Positions 55,001-62,415 of a DNA stretch of 64,000 bases are shown piece by piece; positions within the stretch are counted from its first letter, which is position 1, and every line of letters begins with the position of its first letter. The stretch comes from Paenibacillus sp. JDR-2 (GTDB taxonomy: Bacteria; Bacillota; Bacilli; Paenibacillales; Paenibacillaceae), in the NCBI RefSeq assembly GCF_000023585.1, contig NC_012914.1, positions 4,866,001 through 4,930,000 on the forward strand, written 5' to 3'. Under the pieces are notes generated by a model. It saw nothing but the letters and a program-made list of their open reading frames with translations, was not told where the DNA came from and did no database searches. The translations under genes were made by a program, and so were the position numbers.

Positions 55001-57315
55001 TAATTGTCGTAAGTAATCCTAGGAGCGCCATTCTGATTGTTAGTTCCGTCCACGTAACCTCCGACGGCAATCATGTCGCTTTTGCGCTTCCAGTTGTTAA
55101 ATTCGAAGAGACGGCTTTGACCCGGTGCATGGGAAAGCTTTGACTGCACGACGTTGCCGATCATCTTGATGAACGTGCTGCCTTCGTCGGGATGGAATCC
55201 GTTTGTCCAGTTGTTGGAGGTTGTAGGCTTGTCGGTTGGATTCGGGTTAAGGAAGTTGTAGTTCATCTCGGTGAAATTCGTCCAGTTGTCGGGATTCCAG
55301 TTGCTGTTCTTATCGGTGACGGGGTCATTGGTCAAATTATTGACGGTGTCCCATGTTCCTCCGCCCGGCAAATTACCCGGATCGCCTTGGCGTCCCAGCG
55401 AGTAGATAGCTCCGGAATCGTTAACGACCGTGCAAATTTCCTCTATCCGGTTATAGTTTATTTTGTTGTTTCTTGAGGTTGTGGAGATGATCGGAGATCT
55501 TGCGACGCTTGTTTCATGCGTACCGTGGTAAGGGCCGCCGGTCTTGTTCGTACCTTGGGCGGTAAAGCCGAACCCATCGTACTCGTCCCAGCCCCAGCCG
55601 ATGCTCATCGCGCCGTAAGTGGTGTCGTAAATGTAGTTGTGAAGGACCTGCATGTTCGTCGTGTAGAAAGAGGCTAGCGCGTTGGCGCCAGGAAATCCGT
55701 AGCAGGTTCTGTACAAAAAGTTATTGGTAATATAAATATTTTCCGGTACGGCTTCCGTACCCGCCGCAAATTTTTCTTTATCAACGCCAGCCCAGTTCTT
55801 TATTGGCGTACCGGAGACGGAAACGCTGGATTCCTGCTTAATCGGCTCATCGTTCTCATAGATATGCTGCGGATGTCCGACCACAACGCCGGAAGCGAGC
55901 GTATCCACGATATAGTTGCCCGTGACCTCGATGTTCTTGGCATCGTTTTCAATATGGATGCCATTAAATCCGGCAAGCCCGATCTCGCCGTTCAGAACCT
56001 TAATGTTCCTCGCCGCGTTGATCATGACGACGGCAGGCGGGATGTCATACCCCCGGTAGAACGTTTCATGCCAGTTAATGCTGCTTGGGAAGTAAACTTT
56101 GTTTACGATCGAGCCTTGAACGGACGCGTAGCCGCGGGAGCTCGTCGTTACCGGACCGGATCCGTCGCTAAGCGTGTAGGTGCCCGTCAGTTCAAACAGT
56201 TTGTAGTCGGTATGGGCAAATGTCAGCCCGTTGAAGGTGATGTTTTTGACGCGTCCGTCATCCGAGCCCTCAATCGGATTCAACCGATCTCCTACAGGGA
56301 TTCCTCTAATGTCGAGGACCGTCTCAAGCTTTGGAACAACTACGTCGGCGGTATTAATATCTTCGCCGGCCAGCGGAATGTAATAGAGCGTGCTTTCCGC
56401 CTGGTCGAAATAGAAATCTCCGCGTTTGTTAAGGAACTCGAAGGCATTGCGGATGACTTGATTGTTGCCAGGATTGTACTGCGTGTTATTGCCTAAGGAC
56501 TGTGAAATCGCTCCATACGGCATTTGGAACCGGAGCATGACGCCGCCGGGTTTGTTGCTGGCTGCCGGTGCTTGCTCAATCGACGCGAAAGTGACGAAAG
56601 GTCTCGCCCATCTGGCGGTGGAGCCGCCCATGCTTTCGGCTTCGATATTCTGGGGGTTTTTCGTTTCCGTCGTCAGACCTACGCTGGCATCGAATACGAT
56701 GCCGGCCCGAATGTTGCTGCCATTCTGCCAAGCCCAAGGGTTATCGGCAGAGGTAAAGCTGACGGTGGGGGTGCCCGTGACGGTTCTGTTTGAAGAAGCG
56801 ATCTGCGTGCTTGTCGTCATGTTGGCGCGCTTATCATTTACATAGATCGCGCGCAGCTTATCGCTCCGGTTAAGGGTCGTTTTATAGGCCTTCAAGCCGC
56901 CTGTCTGGGTTAGGCCAACAGCTTCCGTCCATACGCCCTTTTCCAGCATTTCGCCGCCGCTGATTACCGGCTTCGCTCCCGGTGCCGCTTCATAGCGAAC
57001 CGTGCTGCTTGCGCTGCCGGAATCTTCCTTGGAGAAAACCAAGGTTTCGTTAAGCGGATAGTATCCGTCCGCAATTTGAACGACGATATCGCCGCCGGTC
57101 TTAGGCAGCGTCCTTACGACTTCTTTTGCCTTGGCAATCGTTTTATACGGCTTATCTTTGGTTCCGTCACCCGTGCTGTCATTGCCATTCGTTGCAACAT
57201 AGAGGGTAGTACTAGCGGCACCGTCGGCCGAGACTACCGACCTTGATAAGGGCAGCATGGAAAATACCATTACGAAAGTCATGACCCAAATGAATGCTCT
57301 TTTTCTCACTTCCAT
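52078..57315 (-). CDS. 1745-residue secreted beta-helix protein with LamG, FIVAR, Big2, cohesin-like and dockerin-like domains
   Basis: Signal peptide to about 31. A right-handed beta-helix follows (about 35-790; opens LYVATNGNDSTGDG, later IHIENDAKNIEVTGNYIVD and NDSGAIYSLGRQGD), resembling GH141-type or other helix glycosidases. Then Ig-like regions, a LamG-like sandwich (about 1085-1310), FIVAR (1323-1392), a Big2-like unit (1393-1472), a cohesin-like domain (1473-1606, TSDVYAIDLSVRYDPAKV), a second FIVAR-like stretch, and a dockerin-like pair of helices (about 1687-1745, LTIGDLAVIGRYYG and IGVQDLAAVAYRIM). The calcium loops of the dockerin-like part lack ligands 1, 3 and 5 in both copies. 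It is the fourth gene of an importer operon. Catalytic activity is unproven. Confidence 0.8.
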   Translation of the reverse strand: MEVRKRAFIWVMTFVMVFSMLPLSRSVVSADGAASTTLYVATNGNDSTGDGTKDKPYKTIAKAKEVVRTLPKTGGDIVVQIADGYYPLNETLVFSKEDSGSASSTVRYEAAPGAKPVISGGEMLEKGVWTEAVGLTQTGGLKAYKTTLNRSDKLRAIYVNDKRANMTTSTQIASSNRTVTGTPTVSFTSADNPWAWQNGSNIRAGIVFDASVGLTTETKNPQNIEAESMGGSTARWARPFVTFASIEQAPAASNKPGGVMLRFQMPYGAISQSLGNNTQYNPGNNQVIRNAFEFLNKRGDFYFDQAESTLYYIPLAGEDINTADVVVPKLETVLDIRGIPVGDRLNPIEGSDDGRVKNITFNGLTFAHTDYKLFELTGTYTLSDGSGPVTTSSRGYASVQGSIVNKVYFPSSINWHETFYRGYDIPPAVVMINAARNIKVLNGEIGLAGFNGIHIENDAKNIEVTGNYIVDTLASGVVVGHPQHIYENDEPIKQESSVSVSGTPIKNWAGVDKEKFAAGTEAVPENIYITNNFLYRTCYGFPGANALASFYTTNMQVLHNYIYDTTYGAMSIGWGWDEYDGFGFTAQGTNKTGGPYHGTHETSVARSPIISTTSRNNKINYNRIEEICTVVNDSGAIYSLGRQGDPGNLPGGGTWDTVNNLTNDPVTDKNSNWNPDNWTNFTEMNYNFLNPNPTDKPTTSNNWTNGFHPDEGSTFIKMIGNVVQSKLSHAPGQSRLFEFNNWKRKSDMIAVGGYVDGTNNQNGAPRITYDNYKSEARIWPVKGNEIVLNSGLTNEYTHMIPRSLIADTEFELASNVIMGKGEKLNRRGLLNAQDTVWLAPANTTVFNEGNKMTKAAGNEKSIKAPSAAGEYKLYIQYADGRETAVSKYTVYVDQNASAINVTDGENYEVSAVRPLELTLSKDYTYTLNGNPVASGYKIATEGSWTLVASTPTEPNAMTIHFTTTVSVANRLLPADVSVAPGGQVRFAIDLDDSTKKIWISSSSGGHFDGGDDETVASGDMLAMTAPMLPGPYIIYVLAADGEVLSQSHARVVVSDKTPADIPRNGLDLWLKADEGVEKDGSGNVTGWTNMGSVPAKLVPASVPGSGGDNLGTPTGNPALKNDVYDYVDFAANSRPLKAAGFKDYNGSTQMTIYTLVRPTTTANNSSDQNGLVYFGLNEAYQTWAANDGWSGINLGVGTNRVNIRFGNADGGVSGGGQQIATTATDGLVSVRAQLDGTNRAVYVDNNVIGTPGTNAKALKGNKSDLGVGYSMAAATPFRFMGRVAQILIYDRVLTAEEVSKVEAYFNEVKAGRGGSANPVTPVAVDKTLLTSFIGTVNYLDDTLYTTDSWNDFASALSEAQAAVANSGIGQEAADNSYYALRGAFKALQLSEELEVSGEAGATSITTKDGTLQMMARVPAVWSVTAEDGSDTNAAIISETGLLSAKKNGVVKVTAKAVGSGLSGSARIAISGQEGALLSGPASVVSGEAFKLNFGLNNLTSDVYAIDLSVRYDPAKVEYVSGISLVDGFSIVLDQEGASGEGEANIRFLAAGAGQAISNTDNLLELSFKAKNVDATVELNAITVEKVIISDGITETPVSSTSHNVVIEVTDKTALRAAIATADSRLTGAIEGSFLGQYASGSKAQLQTKLAAANAALADPTLSQAGIGEAAAQLTAAISEFDGSLKTLSGSSVLTIGDLAVIGRYYGQSSTDVNWPLYKALGITTPRPIGVQDLAAVAYRIMGNSQ

Positions 57316-57377
57316 AATACCTCCTTGGATGTAAGTAAAATGTTATACACATGGCTGCCTAAGCGGTATGAGCGAGG

Positions 57378-58172
57378 CTATTTCAGAATAGCCCCGGCTG
57401 TCAAAGCATTTTCGATCTTCTCGTTGCCTACCAAATAAACGATAATCATAGGCAAACTGGATAACAGCATACTCGCGCCGATCAACCCCCAATCCGTAAC
57501 TCCCACATTGACAAAGAAACCAAGCAACCCCACGGTTAGCGGCCGAAATTGATCCTTGGAGGCAATAATAAAAGCAAGCGGGAATTCGTTCCAGATCCGA
57601 ATGAATATAAGGACGCATTGCGTAACCAATGCCGGCATCACGATTGGAAATATGATTCTTATATAGGTCTGATAGACATTCGCGCCGTCTATGCATGCCG
57701 CTTCCTCCAGCTCCTTGGGCAACGAACGGAGAAAAGCGTACAGCATAAGAACGCAGGAAGCGATGGCGAAGCCGGAATACGGCAGGATAAGACCTAGATA
57801 GCTGTTTTTGATATGCAGCGCTTTAACCAGCTGGAATAAAGGAATAACAACGACCTCGATCGGGACGATCAGTCCCATGGATACGTAAAACAACACCGCC
57901 GAATTAAATTTCCATTGCATGCGGCTGAGGCAATAGGCCAGCATGCTTCCCGTCGCCAGCGTTATGACAATCGTCCCCGCCGTATAAATCAGGCTGTTCT
58001 CGAAATACGTATAAAAATGATATTTGGACAACGCTTCGCTGAAGTTCAGCCAATCCAAGGAAGACGGTACGCCAAAAGGATTGCCGTAAGCTTCGCTTTT
58101 GGACTTCAACGACATCGTTAACATCCAGTACAAGGGAAACAGAAACGTGCCTCCGACGGCTACCCAAAACAC
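57378..58172 (-). CDS. CUT1-family permease (MalG/LacG type), start uncertain
   Basis: 264 residues from GTG 58172, short for the family at the N-terminus. The membrane segments and EAA loop (PKELEEAACIDGANVYQTYI) are clear. The only strong ribosome site, GGGGGGAG at 58195-58202, is 22 bases from this GTG but 4 bases from an in-frame CTG at 58190, which would add six residues (LKVLSR). Either GTG with a weak site or a non-standard CTG start is used. Partner of 58207-59091. It is followed by the beta-helix gene after 62 bases. Confidence 0.88.
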   Translation of the reverse strand: MFWVAVGGTFLFPLYWMLTMSLKSKSEAYGNPFGVPSSLDWLNFSEALSKYHFYTYFENSLIYTAGTIVITLATGSMLAYCLSRMQWKFNSAVLFYVSMGLIVPIEVVVIPLFQLVKALHIKNSYLGLILPYSGFAIASCVLMLYAFLRSLPKELEEAACIDGANVYQTYIRIIFPIVMPALVTQCVLIFIRIWNEFPLAFIIASKDQFRPLTVGLLGFFVNVGVTDWGLIGASMLLSSLPMIIVYLVGNEKIENALTAGAILK

Positions 58173-58206
58173 TCGACTTAATACTTTCAGAAAACTCCCC
58201 CCTAGC

Positions 58207-59091
58207 TTAAAACTCTAGTTTTTCCCTAGCTACGTACCTTTGAATGACAAAGGAGATCAAGAGGCATTCCAGAATAAAGATAACGGCGATCGCGGTGCCT
58301 TTGCCAAACTCGGAAGTATCGAATGCCGTATAATACATCTGGTAGATGACCGTCCTGGATGTGTCGCCCGGGCCTCCTGCCGTCATGACCCGCACATGCG
58401 AGTAGAAGGCCATCGAGCCTAAGGTGGACAGAATAAGTACGTATTTGATGACATTCTGCAGCAAGGGGATCGTTATTCGCAAACAGACTTGAACGAAATT
58501 GGCACCGTCGATCAAGGCCGCTTCATAATAGCTTTTGGGTATGGTCTTGATTCCCGTATAAAACAGCATCGCGTTGAGACCGATATATTGCCACAGGAAG
58601 GTAACCCCGATGCTCGGCATGACCGTTTTCTTTTCCGTCAGCCACGAATGCGTCCAGGAGCTCAGCCCGAGCGATTGGAGTATGCTGTTAAACAATCCCC
58701 AGTTCGGTTCGTAGAAAGCCAGCCAGATCTGCGCAACCACCGTGACCGACAAGATCGCGGGGAACATCGCCGCCGTCTTGAAGAAGCGGCGAAACCTAGG
58801 GGTTTGAGCATCCATAAAAAGCGAAAGCATCATGGAGAAGGGCAGCCCAAGCAATAAGGAGATGCCTACGATAAGGTACGTATTTTTATGGGCGCTCCAA
58901 AAGGAAGGCGAAGCCATTACGTCTTTGTAATTATCCAAACCGACAAATCCCAAATTTCGAAACCCGTCATGCTTATGCAAGCTCATCCAGATCTCCGGCA
59001 GCAAGGGGTATACGCAGAATACGGTAAACAGCAGCAAGGCCGGGGAAGCAAATACAAATATGGACATTTTGGTGCTAAAGTACTTGTTCAT
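58207..59091 (-). CDS. CUT1-family permease (MalF/UgpA type)
   Basis: 294 residues from ATG 59091 (GGTGG 8 bases upstream); a GTG at 59103 is in frame but overlaps that site. Six spans from about MSIFVFASPALLLFTVF, with the EAA-like loop in PKSYYEAALIDGANFVQVCL. Middle gene of the SBP/permease/permease operon whose promoter region carries a full cre match. It probably imports the product of the beta-helix protein; this is inferred from gene order. Confidence 0.92.
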   Translation of the reverse strand: MNKYFSTKMSIFVFASPALLLFTVFCVYPLLPEIWMSLHKHDGFRNLGFVGLDNYKDVMASPSFWSAHKNTYLIVGISLLLGLPFSMMLSLFMDAQTPRFRRFFKTAAMFPAILSVTVVAQIWLAFYEPNWGLFNSILQSLGLSSWTHSWLTEKKTVMPSIGVTFLWQYIGLNAMLFYTGIKTIPKSYYEAALIDGANFVQVCLRITIPLLQNVIKYVLILSTLGSMAFYSHVRVMTAGGPGDTSRTVIYQMYYTAFDTSEFGKGTAIAVIFILECLLISFVIQRYVAREKLEF

Positions 59092-59117
59092 CGCTCTCTC
59101 CACCGTTTAATTTGTGT

Positions 59118-59152
59118 CTAAATCCCCCCGGGATCAGCCGAAGGGGATTTAG
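59118..59152 (-). other. Intergenic stem-loop after the binding-protein gene
   Basis: Perfect 10-bp arms (59118-59127 with 59143-59152), 15-nt loop, no T-run on the minus strand. This is the third binding-protein gene in the window with such a structure just after its stop. Confidence 0.55.
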
Positions 59153-59169
59153 CTGTCATCGCCTCTTTG

Positions 59170-60537
59170 TTACTTGTTAAACCACGTATTCTCGCTCCAA
59201 ATCTTGTTCATCGCGGTATTGAAATCTTCGGCAGCGTATTCGCCCGTCAGTAAGTTCGCTCCTTGCGTAGACACTTCGGCAGAGGTTTTCGCATCTATCG
59301 AATTAAGAGCGAAAGACGCGATTTTATTCGGGATCGGATTATACCAGTCAACGAACTTCTGCATAAGCGGGCTTCTGTTATTTGCCTGATTGCCGGTCTG
59401 CAAGGATATTGGCGCTCCCGTGGATTCGAAGTACAACGCATCCTGCATGGCCAGGAATTCGGCAAGCTTGACGGCCTCATCCGGATGCTTGGTTTTCCCG
59501 TTTACCGCATAGCCGTTAACCGGTGAGCCCCAGAATTGCACGGTCTGCGAAGGATCGTACTTATCGCTTGCGCTTGGGAACGGGAAGAAATCAACCGTTT
59601 CGTCTTTTGCCAGATTCGGCAGCTCCCAAGTAAACATCATTAGCATTGCCGCTTTTTTGGACGTAAACATCTCCATCGCCGGACCGTAATCCAGGTTGGC
59701 AATGCCGTCTGGGAAGACGCCTTCCTTGACCATCGTCTCTATACGGGCCGCACCTTCCTTGACGGATGGATTGGTAAAGTCCGTTTTGTTGCTGACGAGA
59801 TCCGCCATCGCCTGCGGGTCCCCGATTTGAATCATTTGCTGCAGCATGAAGAGCTTCGGCCCCCATCCGTCCTTGCCCGGAGTTACGGCCGGAACCATGC
59901 CTTTACCCTTGAGCGTCTTCGAGGTTTGAATCAGCTCGTCAAACGTGGTCGGCACCTTCACCCCTGCTTCTTCAAACATGTCTTTATGGTAAAAGATGAC
60001 GGGGGTGAAATACGTATCGGCTCCGGAGGAGAGGCTGTAAATCCCGTTATCGACATGCTTTAACGCATCCGGCACCGCATATTTGTCCAAGAAGCCGTCT
60101 TTGGAAATATAAGGGGTCAGATCCAGAATGCTGCCCGTATTCTTCAGCGGGGTAAAGTAGCCCGCATCGCTCCAGAATACGTCCGGCATATCCCCGGAGG
60201 AATTCAACGTCTTCAATTTGTTGGCCATATCCTCGCCGCCGCCGCCGGGCTCAAACTCGACTTCAAGATTGGGAAGCGCTGCGGCAAGGTTAGGCTTGAT
60301 GTATTTTTCCATGATGTTATTGCGATTCTCGTCCGTCGTAATCGTGATAACCCTCATTTTGATTTTTTTGCCGTCCGGCGCCGCGGTCTCCTTATTATCT
60401 TCCGTGGTTGCTGCCGGGGCCGACGGATTGTTGGACGGCTGGTTGGAATTTGCGTTGTTCCCGCTTCCGCATGCCGATGAAACCAGTAAAGTACTTGCCA
60501 TAAGCACCATGGCCGCTGCCTTAGACTTCGTTACCAT
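59170..60537 (-). CDS. Lipoprotein sugar-binding protein of ABC importer (family 1)
   Basis: 455 residues from ATG 60537 (GGGGAGG upstream). Lipobox VSSAC, lipid on Cys23, then an Asn/Ser/Pro linker. Two-lobe binding protein with typical phrases (PDVFWSDAGYFTPL, VPTTFDELIQTSKTL, FWGSPVNGYAVNGKTKHPDEA). First gene of the operon that ends in the cohesin/SLH protein. The perfect cre lies 51-64 bases upstream. A kinase and regulator pair upstream is its likely inducer. Confidence 0.93.
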   Translation of the reverse strand: MVTKSKAAAMVLMASTLLVSSACGSGNNANSNQPSNNPSAPAATTEDNKETAAPDGKKIKMRVITITTDENRNNIMEKYIKPNLAAALPNLEVEFEPGGGGEDMANKLKTLNSSGDMPDVFWSDAGYFTPLKNTGSILDLTPYISKDGFLDKYAVPDALKHVDNGIYSLSSGADTYFTPVIFYHKDMFEEAGVKVPTTFDELIQTSKTLKGKGMVPAVTPGKDGWGPKLFMLQQMIQIGDPQAMADLVSNKTDFTNPSVKEGAARIETMVKEGVFPDGIANLDYGPAMEMFTSKKAAMLMMFTWELPNLAKDETVDFFPFPSASDKYDPSQTVQFWGSPVNGYAVNGKTKHPDEAVKLAEFLAMQDALYFESTGAPISLQTGNQANNRSPLMQKFVDWYNPIPNKIASFALNSIDAKTSAEVSTQGANLLTGEYAAEDFNTAMNKIWSENTWFNK

Positions 60538-60587
60538 TGATATACCTCCCCTATTTGTCGAAACGGATACCGGTTGAATTCAGCCGT

Positions 60588-60601
60588 TGAAAGCGGTATC
60601 A
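60588..60601 (-). promoter_or_regulatory. cre (CcpA) site, perfect consensus match
   Basis: TGAAAGCGGTATCA matches TGWAANCGNTNWCA at 14 of 14. It lies 51 bases before the binding-protein start. Flanking arms GATACCG (60566-60572) and CGGTATC (60594-60600) add an inverted repeat that could bind a second regulator. Confidence 0.7.
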
Positions 60602-60682
60602 ACCTTAACCATGAGCTAATTTTACGAATCTTCCTAAATTTCGTACAGAGAGTATTCTCAGTCCGGCAGTAAAATTAACGGC

Positions 60683-60728
60683 AAAAAAATAGACGATAGA
60701 GGAAAGTTTCCACTTTCCTCTATCGTCT
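60683..60728 (-). terminator. Strong rho-independent terminator after the regulator gene
   Basis: A perfect 17-bp stem (60691-60707 with 60712-60728), 4-nt loop and seven T on the minus strand (60683-60689). It separates the regulator gene from the importer operon. Confidence 0.95.
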
Positions 60729-60740
60729 GCGTTTAATAGG

Positions 60741-62342
60741 CTATTGGATTTGATTTACATATTTGCTGGGCGTGATCCCCATATACTTTTTGAAGCATTT
60801 GCTGAAATAATTGGCGTCGGCATAGCCCACCCGGTTCGCTACGTTTTGGATAACCTTCTCTCCCTGATCAAACAGCTCTTTCGCTTTAATAATCCGTATT
60901 TCGGTCAGGTAGTCATTAATTGTAAAGGTCGTTTCCTTTTTGAACACAAAGCAGAGATGATTGTAATTCATATGGACGCTTCTGGCGATATCTTCGATTC
61001 GCAATTCCTCATTGCCGTAGTGATTCGAAATATACGCCTTAACCTCCTCAATGACTTTGACGGCTCTATTGGTTTTGCGGCTATGCACATGATTCATCGC
61101 CTTTAGAATCAGATCGTGTATCCACTCCTCCAATTCGTTGATGGTCTTCATTCGCTGAACGTGCTGTATCATGTCGGGCTGCGTCGTATCCCGGAAAACA
61201 CTCTCAAAGCTTTGCGACGCTTCAGCTAAGAATTCAAGGCATGTGGATACGACTTCGATTCCGGCAAGGAGCAGCATTTCCATAGAGGCATTCTGAACGC
61301 GGGCATCCTGAAAAAATCGGACGAGCCATTCTTCCGTCTCGGTCCTATTTCCGATTCGCATGAGCATCAGCAAGCCGCTTCTTTTCTCCACCGAGTACAA
61401 TCCGGTCTTCATTCCGGGTTCCACCTTCAAGGAGTGAACGAACACCTTGTTGCCGCCCCATATAAACCGATGCTTCAAGGCGATTATCGCTTCCTTATAT
61501 GAACTTGGGATGGACTCATACGTATCGCAGCCATTGCCTAAGCCTATCGTAACCGTATAGGCTGTATCGTTCTGAACGGTTAATCGAATCCTTTGGCATA
61601 TCGTTTCCAGATTGTTGAAGGAACCTTCAGGCGCACCTAAGATTAGAACCAGACGCCCTTCTTGATCCTGACAACTAACGCAGTGAAAAGCGCTTTGCAT
61701 GCAGCGCTTAGCGATTTCCTGCACCTTTGCTTTAGGAATGGTCATCCCCTCGTCAGGATGTCTCTCCTCGTCTGCATCCAGATCGACGACAACCGTCCGG
61801 TAATGCAAACCTTCCTGCGGTATTCCCAAATCGTGCAATCGGTTCTGCTGCGGTCGTGATCTGGAGCTGCCCTGCAGCCAATCATTGAGCACTTGTTCCT
61901 TCATGAAAGAAAAGCCTTCGCTTGCCTGCTTTCTCAGATCGTCCAATTCAAGCTCGCCCAGACGCTCCGATCGTATCAACTCTTTTATATTCAGCAAAGA
62001 GCTTTGGAGCTCTTCTTCATTAATCGGTTTCAGCACATAGTTAGAAACCCCCAATTGCACGGCCTGCCTGGCATACGCAAATTCGCTGTGACCCGACAAC
62101 ACCAGAAATTTTGTTTTCTGGTCGCGTTCCTTGGCTTTATGTATAAATTCCAATCCATCCATGATCGGCATATTCATATCGACTAAGACAACATCCGGCT
62201 CTACCTCGGACATCAGCTCCAGCGCTTCCGCCCCGTTTTTGGCTTCACCCGCTATTTGGAACCCCAGCTCGCTCCAGGGCAGCGAAATCTTCAAGGCTTG
62301 CCTGAAGTAGAATTCATCATCGACGATAAGCACTTTGTACAC
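60741..62342 (-). CDS. YesN-type response regulator (receiver plus AraC output)
   Basis: 533 residues from GTG 62342, set by GGGAGG 8 bases upstream; the longer frame to 62540 would overlap the kinase gene and has no site. Canonical receiver: DDE 8-10, Asp55 (VVLVDMNMP), Ser in VLSGHSEFAY, Lys in NYVLKPI. About 280 residues follow without clear family. The AraC output has IEDIARSVHMNYNHLCFVF and IQNVANRVGYADANYFSKCF. Partner of the kinase upstream. Probably drives the importer/beta-helix/SLH operon. Confidence 0.93.
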   Translation of the reverse strand: MYKVLIVDDEFYFRQALKISLPWSELGFQIAGEAKNGAEALELMSEVEPDVVLVDMNMPIMDGLEFIHKAKERDQKTKFLVLSGHSEFAYARQAVQLGVSNYVLKPINEEELQSSLLNIKELIRSERLGELELDDLRKQASEGFSFMKEQVLNDWLQGSSRSRPQQNRLHDLGIPQEGLHYRTVVVDLDADEERHPDEGMTIPKAKVQEIAKRCMQSAFHCVSCQDQEGRLVLILGAPEGSFNNLETICQRIRLTVQNDTAYTVTIGLGNGCDTYESIPSSYKEAIIALKHRFIWGGNKVFVHSLKVEPGMKTGLYSVEKRSGLLMLMRIGNRTETEEWLVRFFQDARVQNASMEMLLLAGIEVVSTCLEFLAEASQSFESVFRDTTQPDMIQHVQRMKTINELEEWIHDLILKAMNHVHSRKTNRAVKVIEEVKAYISNHYGNEELRIEDIARSVHMNYNHLCFVFKKETTFTINDYLTEIRIIKAKELFDQGEKVIQNVANRVGYADANYFSKCFKKYMGITPSKYVNQIQ

Positions 62343-62415
62343 ATTCCGTTCCTCCCGTTCTATTCCATCCTTAGCATGCGAATAATAGAAATGAGCCTCA
62401 TGGATGCGGCAGAAG

